Shown here: piece by piece, positions 42,191-50,848 of the stretch
How the letters are laid out: each line of letters opens with the position of its first letter
How positions within the stretch are numbered: the first letter of the stretch is position 1
Assembly: GCA_020026115.1 (NCBI GenBank)
Contig: JAHHQY010000003.1
Coordinates: 1-64,000, forward strand
Length of the DNA stretch: 64,000 nt
DNA from: Actinobacillus sp.
Lineage (GTDB): Bacteria > Pseudomonadota > Gammaproteobacteria > Enterobacterales > Pasteurellaceae
Reading direction: 5' to 3'
Notes under the pieces: model-generated
Told to the model about the DNA's origin: nothing
What the model saw: the letters and a program-made list of their open reading frames with translations, nothing else
Database searches by the model: none
Position numbers and translations under genes: made by a program

Positions 42191-44044
42191 TTATGAGCGA
42201 TTTTGTTCTTCAAACAAGAAACCACCGCTTTGATGTTGCCATAATTTCGCGTAAAGTCCGCCTTTTGCCAATAATTCTTGGTGCGAACCTTGCTCAATAA
42301 TACAACCCTGATCTAAGACAATTAAACGATCCATCGCCGCAATCGTAGAAAGACGATGAGCAATCGCAATAACGGTTTTGTTTTCCATCATTTTATCCAA
42401 GTTTTCTTGAATAGCGATTTCTACTTCTGAGTCTAAGGCGCTGGTGGCTTCATCGAGAATTAAAATCGGCGCATCTTTTAACATGACACGAGCAATGGCA
42501 ATACGTTGACGTTGTCCGCCAGAAAGTTTTACCCCTCGTTCGCCCACATGAGCATCAAAACCTCGGCGACCTTTGGCATCAGTTAAACTTGGGATAAAGT
42601 CTGAAGCCTTCGCTTTTTCTGCCGCTAAAAGAATTTCCGCTTCGCTGGCATTTGGGCGACCATACATAATATTTTCGCGCACACTGCGATGTAAAAGTGA
42701 GGTATCTTGTGTCACTAAACCAATCTCAGCGCGTAAACTTTCTTGCGTAACGGCATTAATATTTTGCCCATCAATACAAATTGTGCCAGATTGAGGTTCG
42801 TAAAAACGCAATAATAAATTAACAATGGTTGATTTTCCCGCACCAGAGCGACCAATTAAACCAACTTTTTCCCCCGCTTTAATATGTAAATTAAAATCTT
42901 TTAAAAGCGGTTTGTTGTCATAAGCAAAATGAACATGTTCAAAACAAATATCGCCATCTTTTACCACTAAGCCTTTTGCATTGGCTTTATCGACAATGTT
43001 ATGGGGTTTTGAAAGGGTATTCATACCATCGTTAACCGTACCGATATTTTCAAATAAACGAGCCGATTCCCACATAATCCAACGAGAAAGGCTATTTACG
43101 CGTAAAGTCATCGCAATGGCCGTAGCAATAGCCCCGACGGCCAGAAACCCTTTGCCCCAAAGCCACACACTTAAACAAGCCGTATTTAAAATTAAAAGCA
43201 CATTATTGGCGTAAGTTAAGCTATCTAAAAAAGTCGCAAGACGCATTTGTTTATGAACGGTTTGCATAAATTCTTGCATAGAGCGTTTGGCATAATCCGC
43301 TTCTCTTGAGGCATGAGAGAATAATTTTACCGTGGCGATATTCGCATAAGCGTCCGTAACACGGCCGGTCATTAAAGAACGCGCATTGGCTTGTTCTTGT
43401 GAAGTTTTAGAAAAGCGCGGAATAATGACATATAAAATGCTCACAAAAAGCACAATCCATAAAATAAAAGGCACTAAAAGCCAACTGTCTAAAGAAACTA
43501 AAATCACCCCTGAAGTAATAAAATACACAGAAATGTAAACCATAATATTGGCGATAGTTAAAACACTGTCGCGCACCGCCAGCGCCGTTTGCATCACTTT
43601 GGCAGAAACGCGTCCTGCAAATTCATCTTGATAAAAACTTAAACTTTGCCCAAGCATTAAACGGTGGAAATTCCAACGTAAACGCATAGGGAAAACCCCT
43701 TGTAAGGTTTCAAGGCGTGTGGTGGTAGAGAAGAACGACCAAAAAACGCTCACCACAAGTACCCCTGCCATGGCCCATAATAAAGTGCCTTTTTCTTGCC
43801 ATAATTGTGTTGGCGTAAAGGTTCCCATCCAATCAATTAACACGCCCATAAATTGGAATAAAAGCGCTTCAATAATACTGGTTCCCATAGAAAGAAAAGC
43901 CAACAACAAAATCCAACCTTTCATACCATCTAAACTCGACCAAATAAAGGCAAAAAGTCCGTTATTAGGCGTTTGCGGGGCTTTTTCAGGGTAGGGATTT
44001 ATGCGGTTTTCAAACCAGCTAAAAATGCGATCAAAAAGATTCAA
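42191..44044 (-). CDS. ABC exporter, fused permease-ATPase (HI1051-like)
   Basis: A protein of about 617 residues: six membrane helices (residues 20-320), then an ABC ATPase. The ATPase has Walker A GRSGAGKST, Q-loop LVTQDTS, signature KLSGGQRQRIAIARV, Walker B ILILDEATSALD and H-loop IAHRLST. It resembles the uncharacterised Haemophilus exporter HI1051 and MsbA/MdlB-type half-transporters. Substrate unknown. I prefer the TTG start at 44044, which has AAGGAG 7 bases upstream; another in-frame TTG at 44074 has no ribosome site. Confidence 0.85.
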   Translation of the reverse strand: MNLFDRIFSWFENRINPYPEKAPQTPNNGLFAFIWSSLDGMKGWILLLAFLSMGTSIIEALLFQFMGVLIDWMGTFTPTQLWQEKGTLLWAMAGVLVVSVFWSFFSTTTRLETLQGVFPMRLRWNFHRLMLGQSLSFYQDEFAGRVSAKVMQTALAVRDSVLTIANIMVYISVYFITSGVILVSLDSWLLVPFILWIVLFVSILYVIIPRFSKTSQEQANARSLMTGRVTDAYANIATVKLFSHASREADYAKRSMQEFMQTVHKQMRLATFLDSLTYANNVLLILNTACLSVWLWGKGFLAVGAIATAIAMTLRVNSLSRWIMWESARLFENIGTVNDGMNTLSKPHNIVDKANAKGLVVKDGDICFEHVHFAYDNKPLLKDFNLHIKAGEKVGLIGRSGAGKSTIVNLLLRFYEPQSGTICIDGQNINAVTQESLRAEIGLVTQDTSLLHRSVRENIMYGRPNASEAEILLAAEKAKASDFIPSLTDAKGRRGFDAHVGERGVKLSGGQRQRIAIARVMLKDAPILILDEATSALDSEVEIAIQENLDKMMENKTVIAIAHRLSTIAAMDRLIVLDQGCIIEQGSHQELLAKGGLYAKLWQHQSGGFLFEEQNRS

Positions 44045-44248
44045 TCCTTCTCTCCTTATTTTCTCATGATTCAATTTTTACAAAGCTCGGCATTATAGCA
44101 GATTGACAAAAGAATGTTTAAAAGCGAAGTATTGAGAGAGGTGGCGTGCAAAATGGTTTTTTTATTGGCTTTTTAGTAAAAATCTTGTATCTTGCATCAA
44201 CTTAAAACAAAATCTCTTTTAATTCTCAACTTCATTTAAGGAGCAAGC

Positions 44249-44620
44249 ATGAAAGCTTTGTATATTTTATTAGGATTTCTTTCTTTAGCTCTTGGTATTT
44301 TGGGCATAGCACTTCCTGTTTTGCCTACCGTGCCATTTTTACTATTAACCTTATTTTTCTTTGCCAAAGGCTCCGAACGTTTACATAATTGGTTTCTTAG
44401 CACAAACATCTACAAAAAACATTTAAAAACCTTTCAAGAGCAAGGCGCTTTAAGTAAAAAATCTAAAATTTGGATTTTAAGTTTAGCTACGGTTATGCTT
44501 GTTGCCGGATTTATTTTCACGCCAGTTGTTTGGGCGAAAGCCTTAATTGTTGTTATGTTATTGCTTAAATATTGGTATTTCTTCTTTAAAATCAAAACAG
44601 TGGAAACAAGAGTTGCTTAA
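44249..44620 (+). CDS. ybaN: YbaN family inner-membrane protein (DUF454)
   Basis: A 123-residue protein with three to four helices and the DUF454 signature LGILGIALPVLPTVPFLLL followed by FAKGSERLHNWF. Function unknown. AAGGAG precedes the ATG. smrB starts 2 bases after its stop codon, so they are probably cotranscribed. Confidence 0.88.
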   Translation: MKALYILLGFLSLALGILGIALPVLPTVPFLLLTLFFFAKGSERLHNWFLSTNIYKKHLKTFQEQGALSKKSKIWILSLATVMLVAGFIFTPVVWAKALIVVMLLLKYWYFFFKIKTVETRVA

Positions 44621-44622
44621 AG

Positions 44623-45126
44623 ATGAGTGAATTAACGGACGAAAATTTATTTAAACAAGCTATGCAAGGGGTTAAGCCTTTTGCACAAAATCATTATGTC
44701 CCACCACGCAAAGAAAAAGTCAAAAAACAATATTTGCGTGACGTGCGCGAAACAGAAGATGCCTTATTTTTCTTTTCCGATGAATACGAACCCTTATTAA
44801 ACGATGAGGAAAAAGTAAAATATTTACGCGCGGGCGAAGATAGCCATTTATTAAAACAATTGCGTCGTGGGGATTTTTCACCGCAAATTTTTTTAGATTT
44901 ACACGGCTTAACGCAAAAAGATGCAAAATTAGAACTCGCCAGCTTGTTATTAGCTTGCGAACGTGAACATTTATATTGCGCAAGCATTATGACAGGCTAC
45001 GGCACTTTCACATTAAAGCGTCAAATTCCACGTTGGTTGGTTCAACATCCTAAAGTACGTGCCTTGCATCAAGCCCCCAAAGAATGGGGTGGCGATGCAG
45101 CCATTTTGGTTTTATTAGACGACTAA
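44623..45126 (+). CDS. smrB: Smr-domain endonuclease SmrB (YfcN)
   Basis: A 167-residue protein with an N-terminal ribosome-binding extension and a C-terminal Smr domain. Motifs LDLHGLTQKDAKLEL (the DLHG box) and IMTGYGTFTLKRQIPRWL (GxG) are clear. E. coli SmrB cleaves mRNA between collided ribosomes. The GYGT form replaces the more common GKG. Confidence 0.9.
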   Translation: MSELTDENLFKQAMQGVKPFAQNHYVPPRKEKVKKQYLRDVRETEDALFFFSDEYEPLLNDEEKVKYLRAGEDSHLLKQLRRGDFSPQIFLDLHGLTQKDAKLELASLLLACEREHLYCASIMTGYGTFTLKRQIPRWLVQHPKVRALHQAPKEWGGDAAILVLLDD

Positions 45127-45129
45127 ATC

Positions 45130-45165
45130 AGATCGCCTTAAGGCGATCTTTTTTTTCGGCGCGAG
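45130..45165 (+). terminator. smrB terminator followed by a repeat copy
   Basis: AGATCGCCTT / AAGGCGATCT is a 10-bp stem followed by eight T residues. The T run itself continues directly into TTCGGCGCGAG, so the terminator tract forms the A/T flank of a repeat copy (45155-45163). Confidence 0.88.
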
Positions 45166-45231
45166 TGAGTGTTTAAAAAGAGCGAGAAAAGTTTAGGAAA
45201 AAATTTAACAAAAGCTCAAGAAAGGAAGACC

Positions 45232-45807
45232 TTAGTTTTCCTTTTTTTCTACATCAGCAAGCGTATTAAAATTTTCAAAAGCTTGCCCATCATGAAACTT
45301 AACGGCCAGCGCATGATTTTCTTGCATAAATTTTAATAAACGCCGTTCGCCTTGAGCGAGAAATTGCGCTAATTTCGGCGCGAGAGACCTGTGCATTAAA
45401 CAAAAAGTAGGGTGAGCGCGAACCTCATCGCAAGCATAAGCTAAAAGAGCGTTCTTTTCTTGGCATGCTTGAAAAAGACGTTGAGCTAAATTTAAAGGTA
45501 AGAAAGGGCCGTCACAAGGCACAAAAAGCACAAAAGGTAGCAGGCTTTGCTCTAAACCGCTTAACATTCCGCTTAAAGGCCCTTGAAAGCCTTTTAACTC
45601 ATCACAAAACACGGGAAAACCAAAAGCTTGATAGCGTTCTAAATTGCGATTAGCGTTAATAGCAAGGCGAGCCACTTGCGGGCGTAAACGTTCAGCACAA
45701 TGTAAACATAAAGGTTTCTGTTTAAATAAAATCAATCCCTTATCTTCCCCTTGCATACGTCGAGCTAATCCGCCGGCTAAAATCACGCCTTGAATTTTAT
45801 TTTCCAT
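45232..45807 (-). CDS. mobA: Molybdenum cofactor guanylyltransferase MobA
   Basis: A 191-residue nucleotidyltransferase that attaches GMP to molybdopterin to make bis-MGD. The N-terminal ILAGGLARRMQGEDKGL loop binds GTP, and the LFVPCDGPFLPL segment carries the metal Asp. It supports formate, nitrate, DMSO or TMAO reductases elsewhere in the genome. It is divergent from yihD, as in enteric bacteria. A repeat copy is inside (45374-45382), read as S-L-A-P-K-L. Confidence 0.95.
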   Translation of the reverse strand: MENKIQGVILAGGLARRMQGEDKGLILFKQKPLCLHCAERLRPQVARLAINANRNLERYQAFGFPVFCDELKGFQGPLSGMLSGLEQSLLPFVLFVPCDGPFLPLNLAQRLFQACQEKNALLAYACDEVRAHPTFCLMHRSLAPKLAQFLAQGERRLLKFMQENHALAVKFHDGQAFENFNTLADVEKKEN

Positions 45808-45868
45808 TTAATTTTTACTCCAATTCCAGTATGATGTCGAATCTGCGTTAAATCATAAGGAAAAGCCT

Positions 45869-46135
45869 ATGAAATGTCATCGTTTAAATGAAGTATTAGA
45901 ACTTTTGCAACCCTATTGGCAACAAAATCCCGAATTAAACTTAATGGAAATTTTACAAAAGATTGCTCAAGAAAGCGGGTTTGAGAAGCCCTTATCTCAA
46001 CTTTCAGACGAAGTGATTATTTATCACTTAAAAATGTATGGGAAAGAGAAAGATGCGCCAATTCCAGGCCTGCAAAAAGATTATGAAGAAGATTTTAAAA
46101 GTGCCTTGCTAAAAGCACGCGGTATTATTAAATAA
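45869..46135 (+). CDS. yihD: YihD family protein (DUF1040)
   Basis: An 88-residue DUF1040 protein of unknown function, starting MKCHRLNEVLELLQPYW as is typical. In E. coli it heads yihD-srkA-dsbA; here dsbA follows after 11 bases and srkA (rdoA) is missing. Confidence 0.9.
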   Translation: MKCHRLNEVLELLQPYWQQNPELNLMEILQKIAQESGFEKPLSQLSDEVIIYHLKMYGKEKDAPIPGLQKDYEEDFKSALLKARGIIK

Positions 46136-46146
46136 AAGGAAAAATT

Positions 46147-46758
46147 ATGAAAAAATTATTATTTGTTTTAGCCAGTTTCTTGGCGTTTCATCAAGCTCAA
46201 GCTCAAACCTACGAAACTTTAGACAGAAGTCCTTCGGCAAAACCAGAAGTGTTGGAATTTTTCTCTTTTTATTGCCCACATTGTTATGATTTTCAATATG
46301 TTTATAAAATCCCAGAAAAAATTGAAGAATCTTTACCAAAAGGCGTTGAATTTAAGCAATATCATGTGTCTTTTTCAGGGCCACGAGGTGCATTCTTAAC
46401 GCGTGTTTGGGCTTTAGCGAATGTATTAGGCGTGCAGGATAAAGTTCGCGAGCCATTATTTGATGTTGTGCGTAAAGCGGCTAAGGCGCGTGATGCGCAA
46501 GCACCAACCTTAGAAGATGTACAGGCGATTTTTCTGAATGCGGGCGTTACTCAAGAAGAATTTAATGCAATAAACAGTTTTGCGGTGAGCGCGATGTTTA
46601 ATAAACAAGAAAAATTAGCGGAAATTTTAAATGTACAAGGCGTTCCAGATTTTTATGTCAATGAGAAATATCGCTTAAATCCAGAAGGTATGCCAAGAAC
46701 GCCGACAGGTTTTGTAAATGGTTATGTAGAAACTGTAAAGGATTTATTGCAAAAATAG
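46147..46758 (+). CDS. dsbA: Thiol:disulfide interchange protein DsbA
   Basis: A 203-residue periplasmic oxidase that introduces disulfides. A signal peptide (residues 1-19, ending A-Q-A) is followed by a thioredoxin fold with the active site FYCPHCYDF. The cis-Pro segment QGVPDFYVN lies near the C-terminus. Length is close to E. coli (208). It probably shares a promoter with yihD. Type IV pilus secretion and competence in relatives need DsbA-type oxidation. Confidence 0.95.
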   Translation: MKKLLFVLASFLAFHQAQAQTYETLDRSPSAKPEVLEFFSFYCPHCYDFQYVYKIPEKIEESLPKGVEFKQYHVSFSGPRGAFLTRVWALANVLGVQDKVREPLFDVVRKAAKARDAQAPTLEDVQAIFLNAGVTQEEFNAINSFAVSAMFNKQEKLAEILNVQGVPDFYVNEKYRLNPEGMPRTPTGFVNGYVETVKDLLQK

Positions 46759-46812
46759 CAAAAAACTGTTTTAATGCGTCCCCGCATTTTTTTATAACAC
46801 ATCGAGGAAGAT

Positions 46813-47139
46813 ATGGCTGAAAGTTTTAGCGTTACTCGTCGTTATTTCGACGATAAAAATTATCCACGTGGTTTCGCTCGTCACGGCGACTACACCATCA
46901 AAGAAGCTCAAGTTTTAGAACAGTTAGGTCAAGCATTTCGTGCTTTAGATTTAGGTGAAAGAGAGCCTGTTACAGAAGAAGAAAAATCTTTCGTAGCATT
47001 CTGTCGTGGTGAACATCCTGCAGAAACCTTCTTTGAAAAAGTATGGAAAAAATATTGTTCCAATATTTCAACTGCGAAACGTGTTTACACCCTTTCAGGT
47101 GTTGTTGCTGATAACGTAGATGAATTTGCTGGCGAATAA
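46813..47139 (+). CDS. maoP: Macrodomain Ori protein MaoP (YifE, DUF413)
   Basis: A 108-residue DUF413 protein. The start SFSVTRRYFDDKNYPRGFARHGDYT is diagnostic. In E. coli MaoP helps organise the Ori macrodomain. GAGGAAG precedes the ATG. It stands alone upstream of the convergent pflB terminator. Confidence 0.9.
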   Translation: MAESFSVTRRYFDDKNYPRGFARHGDYTIKEAQVLEQLGQAFRALDLGEREPVTEEEKSFVAFCRGEHPAETFFEKVWKKYCSNISTAKRVYTLSGVVADNVDEFAGE

Positions 47140-47159
47140 ACGCAAGCAGGAAAACGGAA

Positions 47160-47189
47160 AAATGCCCCTTTATGGGGCGTTTTTTTTGC
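47160..47189 (+). terminator. maoP terminator
   Basis: AATGCCCC / GGGGCGTT stem followed by eight T residues, 22 bases after the stop codon. Confidence 0.87.
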
Positions 47190-47204
47190 CTGTCATTTAG
47201 GTCT

Positions 47205-47213
47205 CGCACCGAA
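47205..47213 (+). repeat. Single copy of the CGCACCGAA repeat
   Basis: CTCGCACCGAAAAA lies between the maoP and pflB terminators; it is unpaired. Confidence 0.6.
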
Positions 47214-47241
47214 AAATGGTCAGAAAGGGAAGCGTAGACAT

Positions 47242-47272
47242 AAAAAAAGTGCCACATTAGTGGCACTTAACT
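47242..47272 (-). terminator. pflB terminator
   Basis: AAGTGCCAC / GTGGCACTT stem. On the minus strand seven T residues follow. It lies about 22 bases beyond the pflB stop codon. Confidence 0.87.
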
Positions 47273-47293
47273 TATTTGAAATCTTTATAAAAA

Positions 47294-49606
47294 TTAAAGA
47301 GATTCAGTGAATGTACGAGTAATAACATCACGTTGTTGTTCAGCGGTTAAGCTGTTAAAACGTACTGCGTAACCTGAAACACGAATGGTTAATTGTGGAT
47401 ATTTTTCAGGGTGTTCAATCGCGTCTAATAAAGTTTCGCGGTTTAATACGTTAACGTTTAAGTGCTGACCACCTTCAACATTTGCTTCGTGGTGGAAGTA
47501 ACCATCCATTAAGCCTGCTAAGTTGCGTTTTTGCGCGTCCATATCTTTACCAAGTGCGTTAGGAACGATAGAGAAAGTATAAGAAATACCATCTTTCGCA
47601 AAAGCAAATGGAAGTTTAGCCACAGAAGTTAAAGATGCAACCGCACCTTTTTGGTCACGACCGTGCATTGGGTTTGCGCCAGGTCCAAATGGTGCGCCTG
47701 CTGGACGACCGTCTGGAGTATTACCTGTTTTTTTACCATAAACAACGTTAGAAGTAATGGTTAATACAGATTGTGTTGGAGTTGCGTTGCGGTAAGTAGG
47801 GTGTTTTTTCACTTTGTTCATGAAACGCTCTACTAAGTCACAAGCGATAGCATCAACACGTTCGTCATTGTTACCGAATTGTGGATATTCGCCTTCGATT
47901 TCGAAGTCTAATGCCATATTTTCAGCGATAACGTTGCCATCTTTATCTTTAATGTCGCCACGAATTGGTTTCACTTTCGCGTATTTGATAGCCGCTAAAG
48001 AGTCCGCTGCAACAGAAAGTCCTGCGATACCACAAGCCATTGTGCGGTAAACGTCACGATCGTGAAGTGCCATTAATGCAGCTTCATAAGCGTATTTGTC
48101 ATGCATAAAGTGGATGCAGTTTAGAGCAGTCACATATTGTGTTGCTAACCAATCCATTAATTTATCCATGCTTTCCATTACGGTATCGAAATCTAAAACT
48201 TCATCTAAAAGAGGTTCAGCTTTAGGACCGATTTGCATACCAGATTTTTCGTCACGACCACCGTTGATTGCGTAAAGCATTGTTTTCGCTAAGTTTGCAC
48301 GCGCGCCGAAGAATTGCATTTGTTTACCAACAACCATTGGGCTTACACAACAAGCAATTGCGTAGTCATCGTTGTTAAAGTCTGGACGCATTAAATCATC
48401 ATTTTCGTATTGAACAGATGAGGTATCGATAGAAACTTTAGCACAGAATTTTTTGAATGCTTCAGGTAATTTTTCAGACCAAAGAATGGTTAAGTTTGGT
48501 TCTGGAGAAGGACCCATAGTGTAAAGGGTATTTAACATACGGAAGCTGTTTTTGGTAACTAAAGTACGACCATCAACACCCATACCACCGATAGATTCAG
48601 TTGCCCAAATTGGGTCGCCTGAGAATAATTGATCGTATTCAGGAGTACGTAAGAAACGAACCATACGTAATTTCATTACTAAATGATCCATTAATTCTTG
48701 TGCTTCTTTTTCAGTTAATGTGCCTTCTTTTAAGTCGCGTTCGATATAAATATCTAAGAAAGTTGAAGTACGACCGAAAGACATTGCCGCGCCGTTTTGA
48801 GATTTAACTGCAGCTAAATAACCAAAGTAAGTCCATTGGATTGCTTCACGTGCATTTTGTGCAGGACGAGAAATATCGCAACCGTAGTATGCAGCCATTT
48901 CTTTCATTTGGCCTAATGCGCGGTGTTGTTCTGCAATTTCTTCACGTAATTGAATGGTGGCTTGTAAGTCTTCGCCAGCTTCTAATCTTGCTTGTAAAGA
49001 TTTGAATTGAGCGAATTTATCTTTCATTAAGTAGTCGATACCGTAAAGAGCGATACGACGGTAGTCACCGATAATACGACCACGACCGTAAGCATCAGGA
49101 AGACCTGTGATTACGCCAGATTTACGGCAACGTAAAATATCTGGGGTGTAAACATCGAATACACCTTGGTTGTGAGTTTTACGGTAATCAGTGAAGATTT
49201 GTTCAACTTCAGGTTTTAATTCACGACCATAAACGTCGCAAGAACTTTTCACCATACGGATACCACCGAATGGCATAATTGCACGTTTTAAAGGCGCGTC
49301 TGTTTGTAAACCAACGATTTTTTCTAACGCTTGGTCAATGTAACCTGCTTTGTGAGAGGTGATAGTTGACGGAGTATTTGGGTCGATGTCGAAAGGTTCG
49401 TGGGTGCTGTTTTCCACTTTGATTTTTTCCATAACATCATTCCAAAGCGTGGTAGTCGCTTCAGTTGCATCCGCTAAGAAAGATTCATCACCTTCATACG
49501 GAGTGTAGTTTTTTTGGATAAAATCACGAACGTTGACTTCATTTTGCCAATCGCCGCCTTTAAAGCCTGACCAAGCTTCAATTTGTTGTTCTGTTAATTG
49601 AGTCAT
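47294..49606 (-). CDS. pflB: Formate C-acetyltransferase (pyruvate-formate lyase)
   Basis: A 770-residue glycyl-radical enzyme turning pyruvate and CoA into acetyl-CoA and formate anaerobically. The vicinal catalytic cysteines are in YAIACCVSPMVVG. The C-terminal glycyl-radical loop is RVSGYAVRFNSL, close to the end as expected. Codon usage is restricted, as in highly expressed genes. It is downstream of focA in the same direction, separated by a strong hairpin. The activase gene pflA is not in the window. A repeat copy lies at 48302-48310. Confidence 0.98.
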   Translation of the reverse strand: MTQLTEQQIEAWSGFKGGDWQNEVNVRDFIQKNYTPYEGDESFLADATEATTTLWNDVMEKIKVENSTHEPFDIDPNTPSTITSHKAGYIDQALEKIVGLQTDAPLKRAIMPFGGIRMVKSSCDVYGRELKPEVEQIFTDYRKTHNQGVFDVYTPDILRCRKSGVITGLPDAYGRGRIIGDYRRIALYGIDYLMKDKFAQFKSLQARLEAGEDLQATIQLREEIAEQHRALGQMKEMAAYYGCDISRPAQNAREAIQWTYFGYLAAVKSQNGAAMSFGRTSTFLDIYIERDLKEGTLTEKEAQELMDHLVMKLRMVRFLRTPEYDQLFSGDPIWATESIGGMGVDGRTLVTKNSFRMLNTLYTMGPSPEPNLTILWSEKLPEAFKKFCAKVSIDTSSVQYENDDLMRPDFNNDDYAIACCVSPMVVGKQMQFFGARANLAKTMLYAINGGRDEKSGMQIGPKAEPLLDEVLDFDTVMESMDKLMDWLATQYVTALNCIHFMHDKYAYEAALMALHDRDVYRTMACGIAGLSVAADSLAAIKYAKVKPIRGDIKDKDGNVIAENMALDFEIEGEYPQFGNNDERVDAIACDLVERFMNKVKKHPTYRNATPTQSVLTITSNVVYGKKTGNTPDGRPAGAPFGPGANPMHGRDQKGAVASLTSVAKLPFAFAKDGISYTFSIVPNALGKDMDAQKRNLAGLMDGYFHHEANVEGGQHLNVNVLNRETLLDAIEHPEKYPQLTIRVSGYAVRFNSLTAEQQRDVITRTFTESL

Positions 49607-49635
49607 TGATTTTTCCTAACTTTAATTTAAAAAAC

Positions 49636-49666
49636 TGCGTAGGAAAGAGAACATCTTTCCTACGCA
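49636..49666 (-). terminator. Attenuator/terminator between focA and pflB
   Basis: A perfect 13-bp stem (TGCGTAGGAAAGA at 49636-49648 with TCTTTCCTACGCA at 49654-49666) has a 5-base loop. On the minus strand it is followed by GTTTTTT. It lies 7 bases after the focA stop codon and 30 bases before the pflB start. Confidence 0.8.
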
Positions 49667-49673
49667 AACGAAA

Positions 49674-50525
49674 CTAATGTGCGTGTGGTTTACTTGTAAA
49701 ATATTGCACTAAAGCAATACAGAAACCGCCACCGATAAGATTACCTAAGGTAACAGGGATTAAATTTTTAAACACAAAATTTGCGATGGTTAAATCAGCA
49801 AACTGGCTTGGCTCAATCCCGATACTTTGCCAAAATTCAACGGCACCAAAGTGTGAAACGATAATGCCCATGGGAATCATAAACATATTGGCAACGCTAT
49901 GTTCAAAGCCTGAGCCGACAAACATACCAATAGGTAAAATCATAATTAAAACTTTATCTGTTAAGGTTTTGCCCGCGTAGCCCATCCAAACTGCGGCGCA
50001 CACCATAATGTTACAAAGCATACCTAAACAAAAAGCTTCAAGCCAAGTATGGTGAATTTTATGTTGTGCGGTTTTCAAAATGGTTAAACCCCATTGGCCA
50101 TGGTCTGCCATAATTTGACCTGCGAACCAAATTAAGGTCACGATAAAGATCGCGCCGAAAAAATTACCGCAATAAACAACAAACCAGTTGCGTAACATTT
50201 GCCAGGTTGTAATTTTTCCCGTTACGCGTGCAACAATGGTCATACTTGAAGAGGTAAAGAGTTCTGTCCCCATGACCACAACCATAATTAAGCCTAAGGC
50301 GAAAACCATACCGCCGACTAATTTAGTTAAGCCCCAAGAAGCATCCGGTGCGATACCGGTTTGCGTTGTGGTATAAAACACGAACGCTAAAGCAATAAAT
50401 GCGCCAGAAGAAATGGCAGAAAGAAATGAAAGAAATTGGTTTTTTTTCGCTTTATAGGCCCCAGCATCTTCCCCTAGTGCCGCCATTTGGGTTGGCGATA
50501 ACATAAATTCGATTACTTTTTCCAT
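49674..50525 (-). CDS. focA: Formate channel FocA
   Basis: A 283-residue pentameric formate/nitrite transporter family channel with six helices; E. coli FocA has 285. Conserved AGAYKAKKNQFLSFLSAISSG (about residues 18-38, shortened here) and the pore-lining NFFGA and GNLIGG blocks are present. I chose the ATG at 50525 by comparison with E. coli. An upstream in-frame start at 50561 would add 12 residues. It exports formate made by PflB. A repeat copy is inside (50151-50159). Confidence 0.94.
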   Translation of the reverse strand: MEKVIEFMLSPTQMAALGEDAGAYKAKKNQFLSFLSAISSGAFIALAFVFYTTTQTGIAPDASWGLTKLVGGMVFALGLIMVVVMGTELFTSSSMTIVARVTGKITTWQMLRNWFVVYCGNFFGAIFIVTLIWFAGQIMADHGQWGLTILKTAQHKIHHTWLEAFCLGMLCNIMVCAAVWMGYAGKTLTDKVLIMILPIGMFVGSGFEHSVANMFMIPMGIIVSHFGAVEFWQSIGIEPSQFADLTIANFVFKNLIPVTLGNLIGGGFCIALVQYFTSKPHAH

Positions 50526-50848
50526 AAAATATTCATCGTCCTTGATAAAAATAACGCGCATATTTTAAGTTATCTCAAGGTATTTTCAACCTTAAATACA
50601 AAATAAATCGGAAATAAGCAGGAATAAAAAAAGATTTTAGGTGATTGCGCTAATTTGCACACAAACAAATAACAAATTAGTAACAAGTTTTACAACTATG
50701 TTAAGAATAAAACTTAACTCGCGCCGAAAAAGTGATTTTTGGTTTAAAAAAAATTCCTTGGGTAAGTGCAGAAAGTTGTCGGTAAATAACTACACAAAAG
50801 GTGGAAAATAGCCTATAATTTGGCATTTTCATTTTGACGGAATTAAGT
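50526..50848. other. 323-bp divergent intergenic region between focA and prfB
   Basis: It contains the focA promoter region (no perfect FNR or ArcA site seen; a partial TTGATAAAAATAAC at 50541-50554). A repeat copy is at 50720-50728, and a likely prfB -10, TATAAT, at 50814-50819. No ORF is credible. Confidence 0.4.
50720..50728 (+). repeat. Single copy of the CGCGCCGAA repeat
   Basis: AACTCGCGCCGAAAAA lies in the focA/prfB divergent promoter region, where no terminator is needed. Confidence 0.6.

Noticed and set aside
50513..50540. Short ORF (ATG-AAT-ATT-TTA-TGG-AAA-AAG-TAA) overlapping the focA start as a leader peptide
   Set aside because: Its ribosome site is only two bases from the ATG and the ORF is seven codons long; likely coincidental.
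50541..50554. FNR-like half-site TTGATAAAAATAAC before focA
   Set aside because: The right half is poor, and the position is within 16-30 bases of the focA start codon, too close for an activating site.
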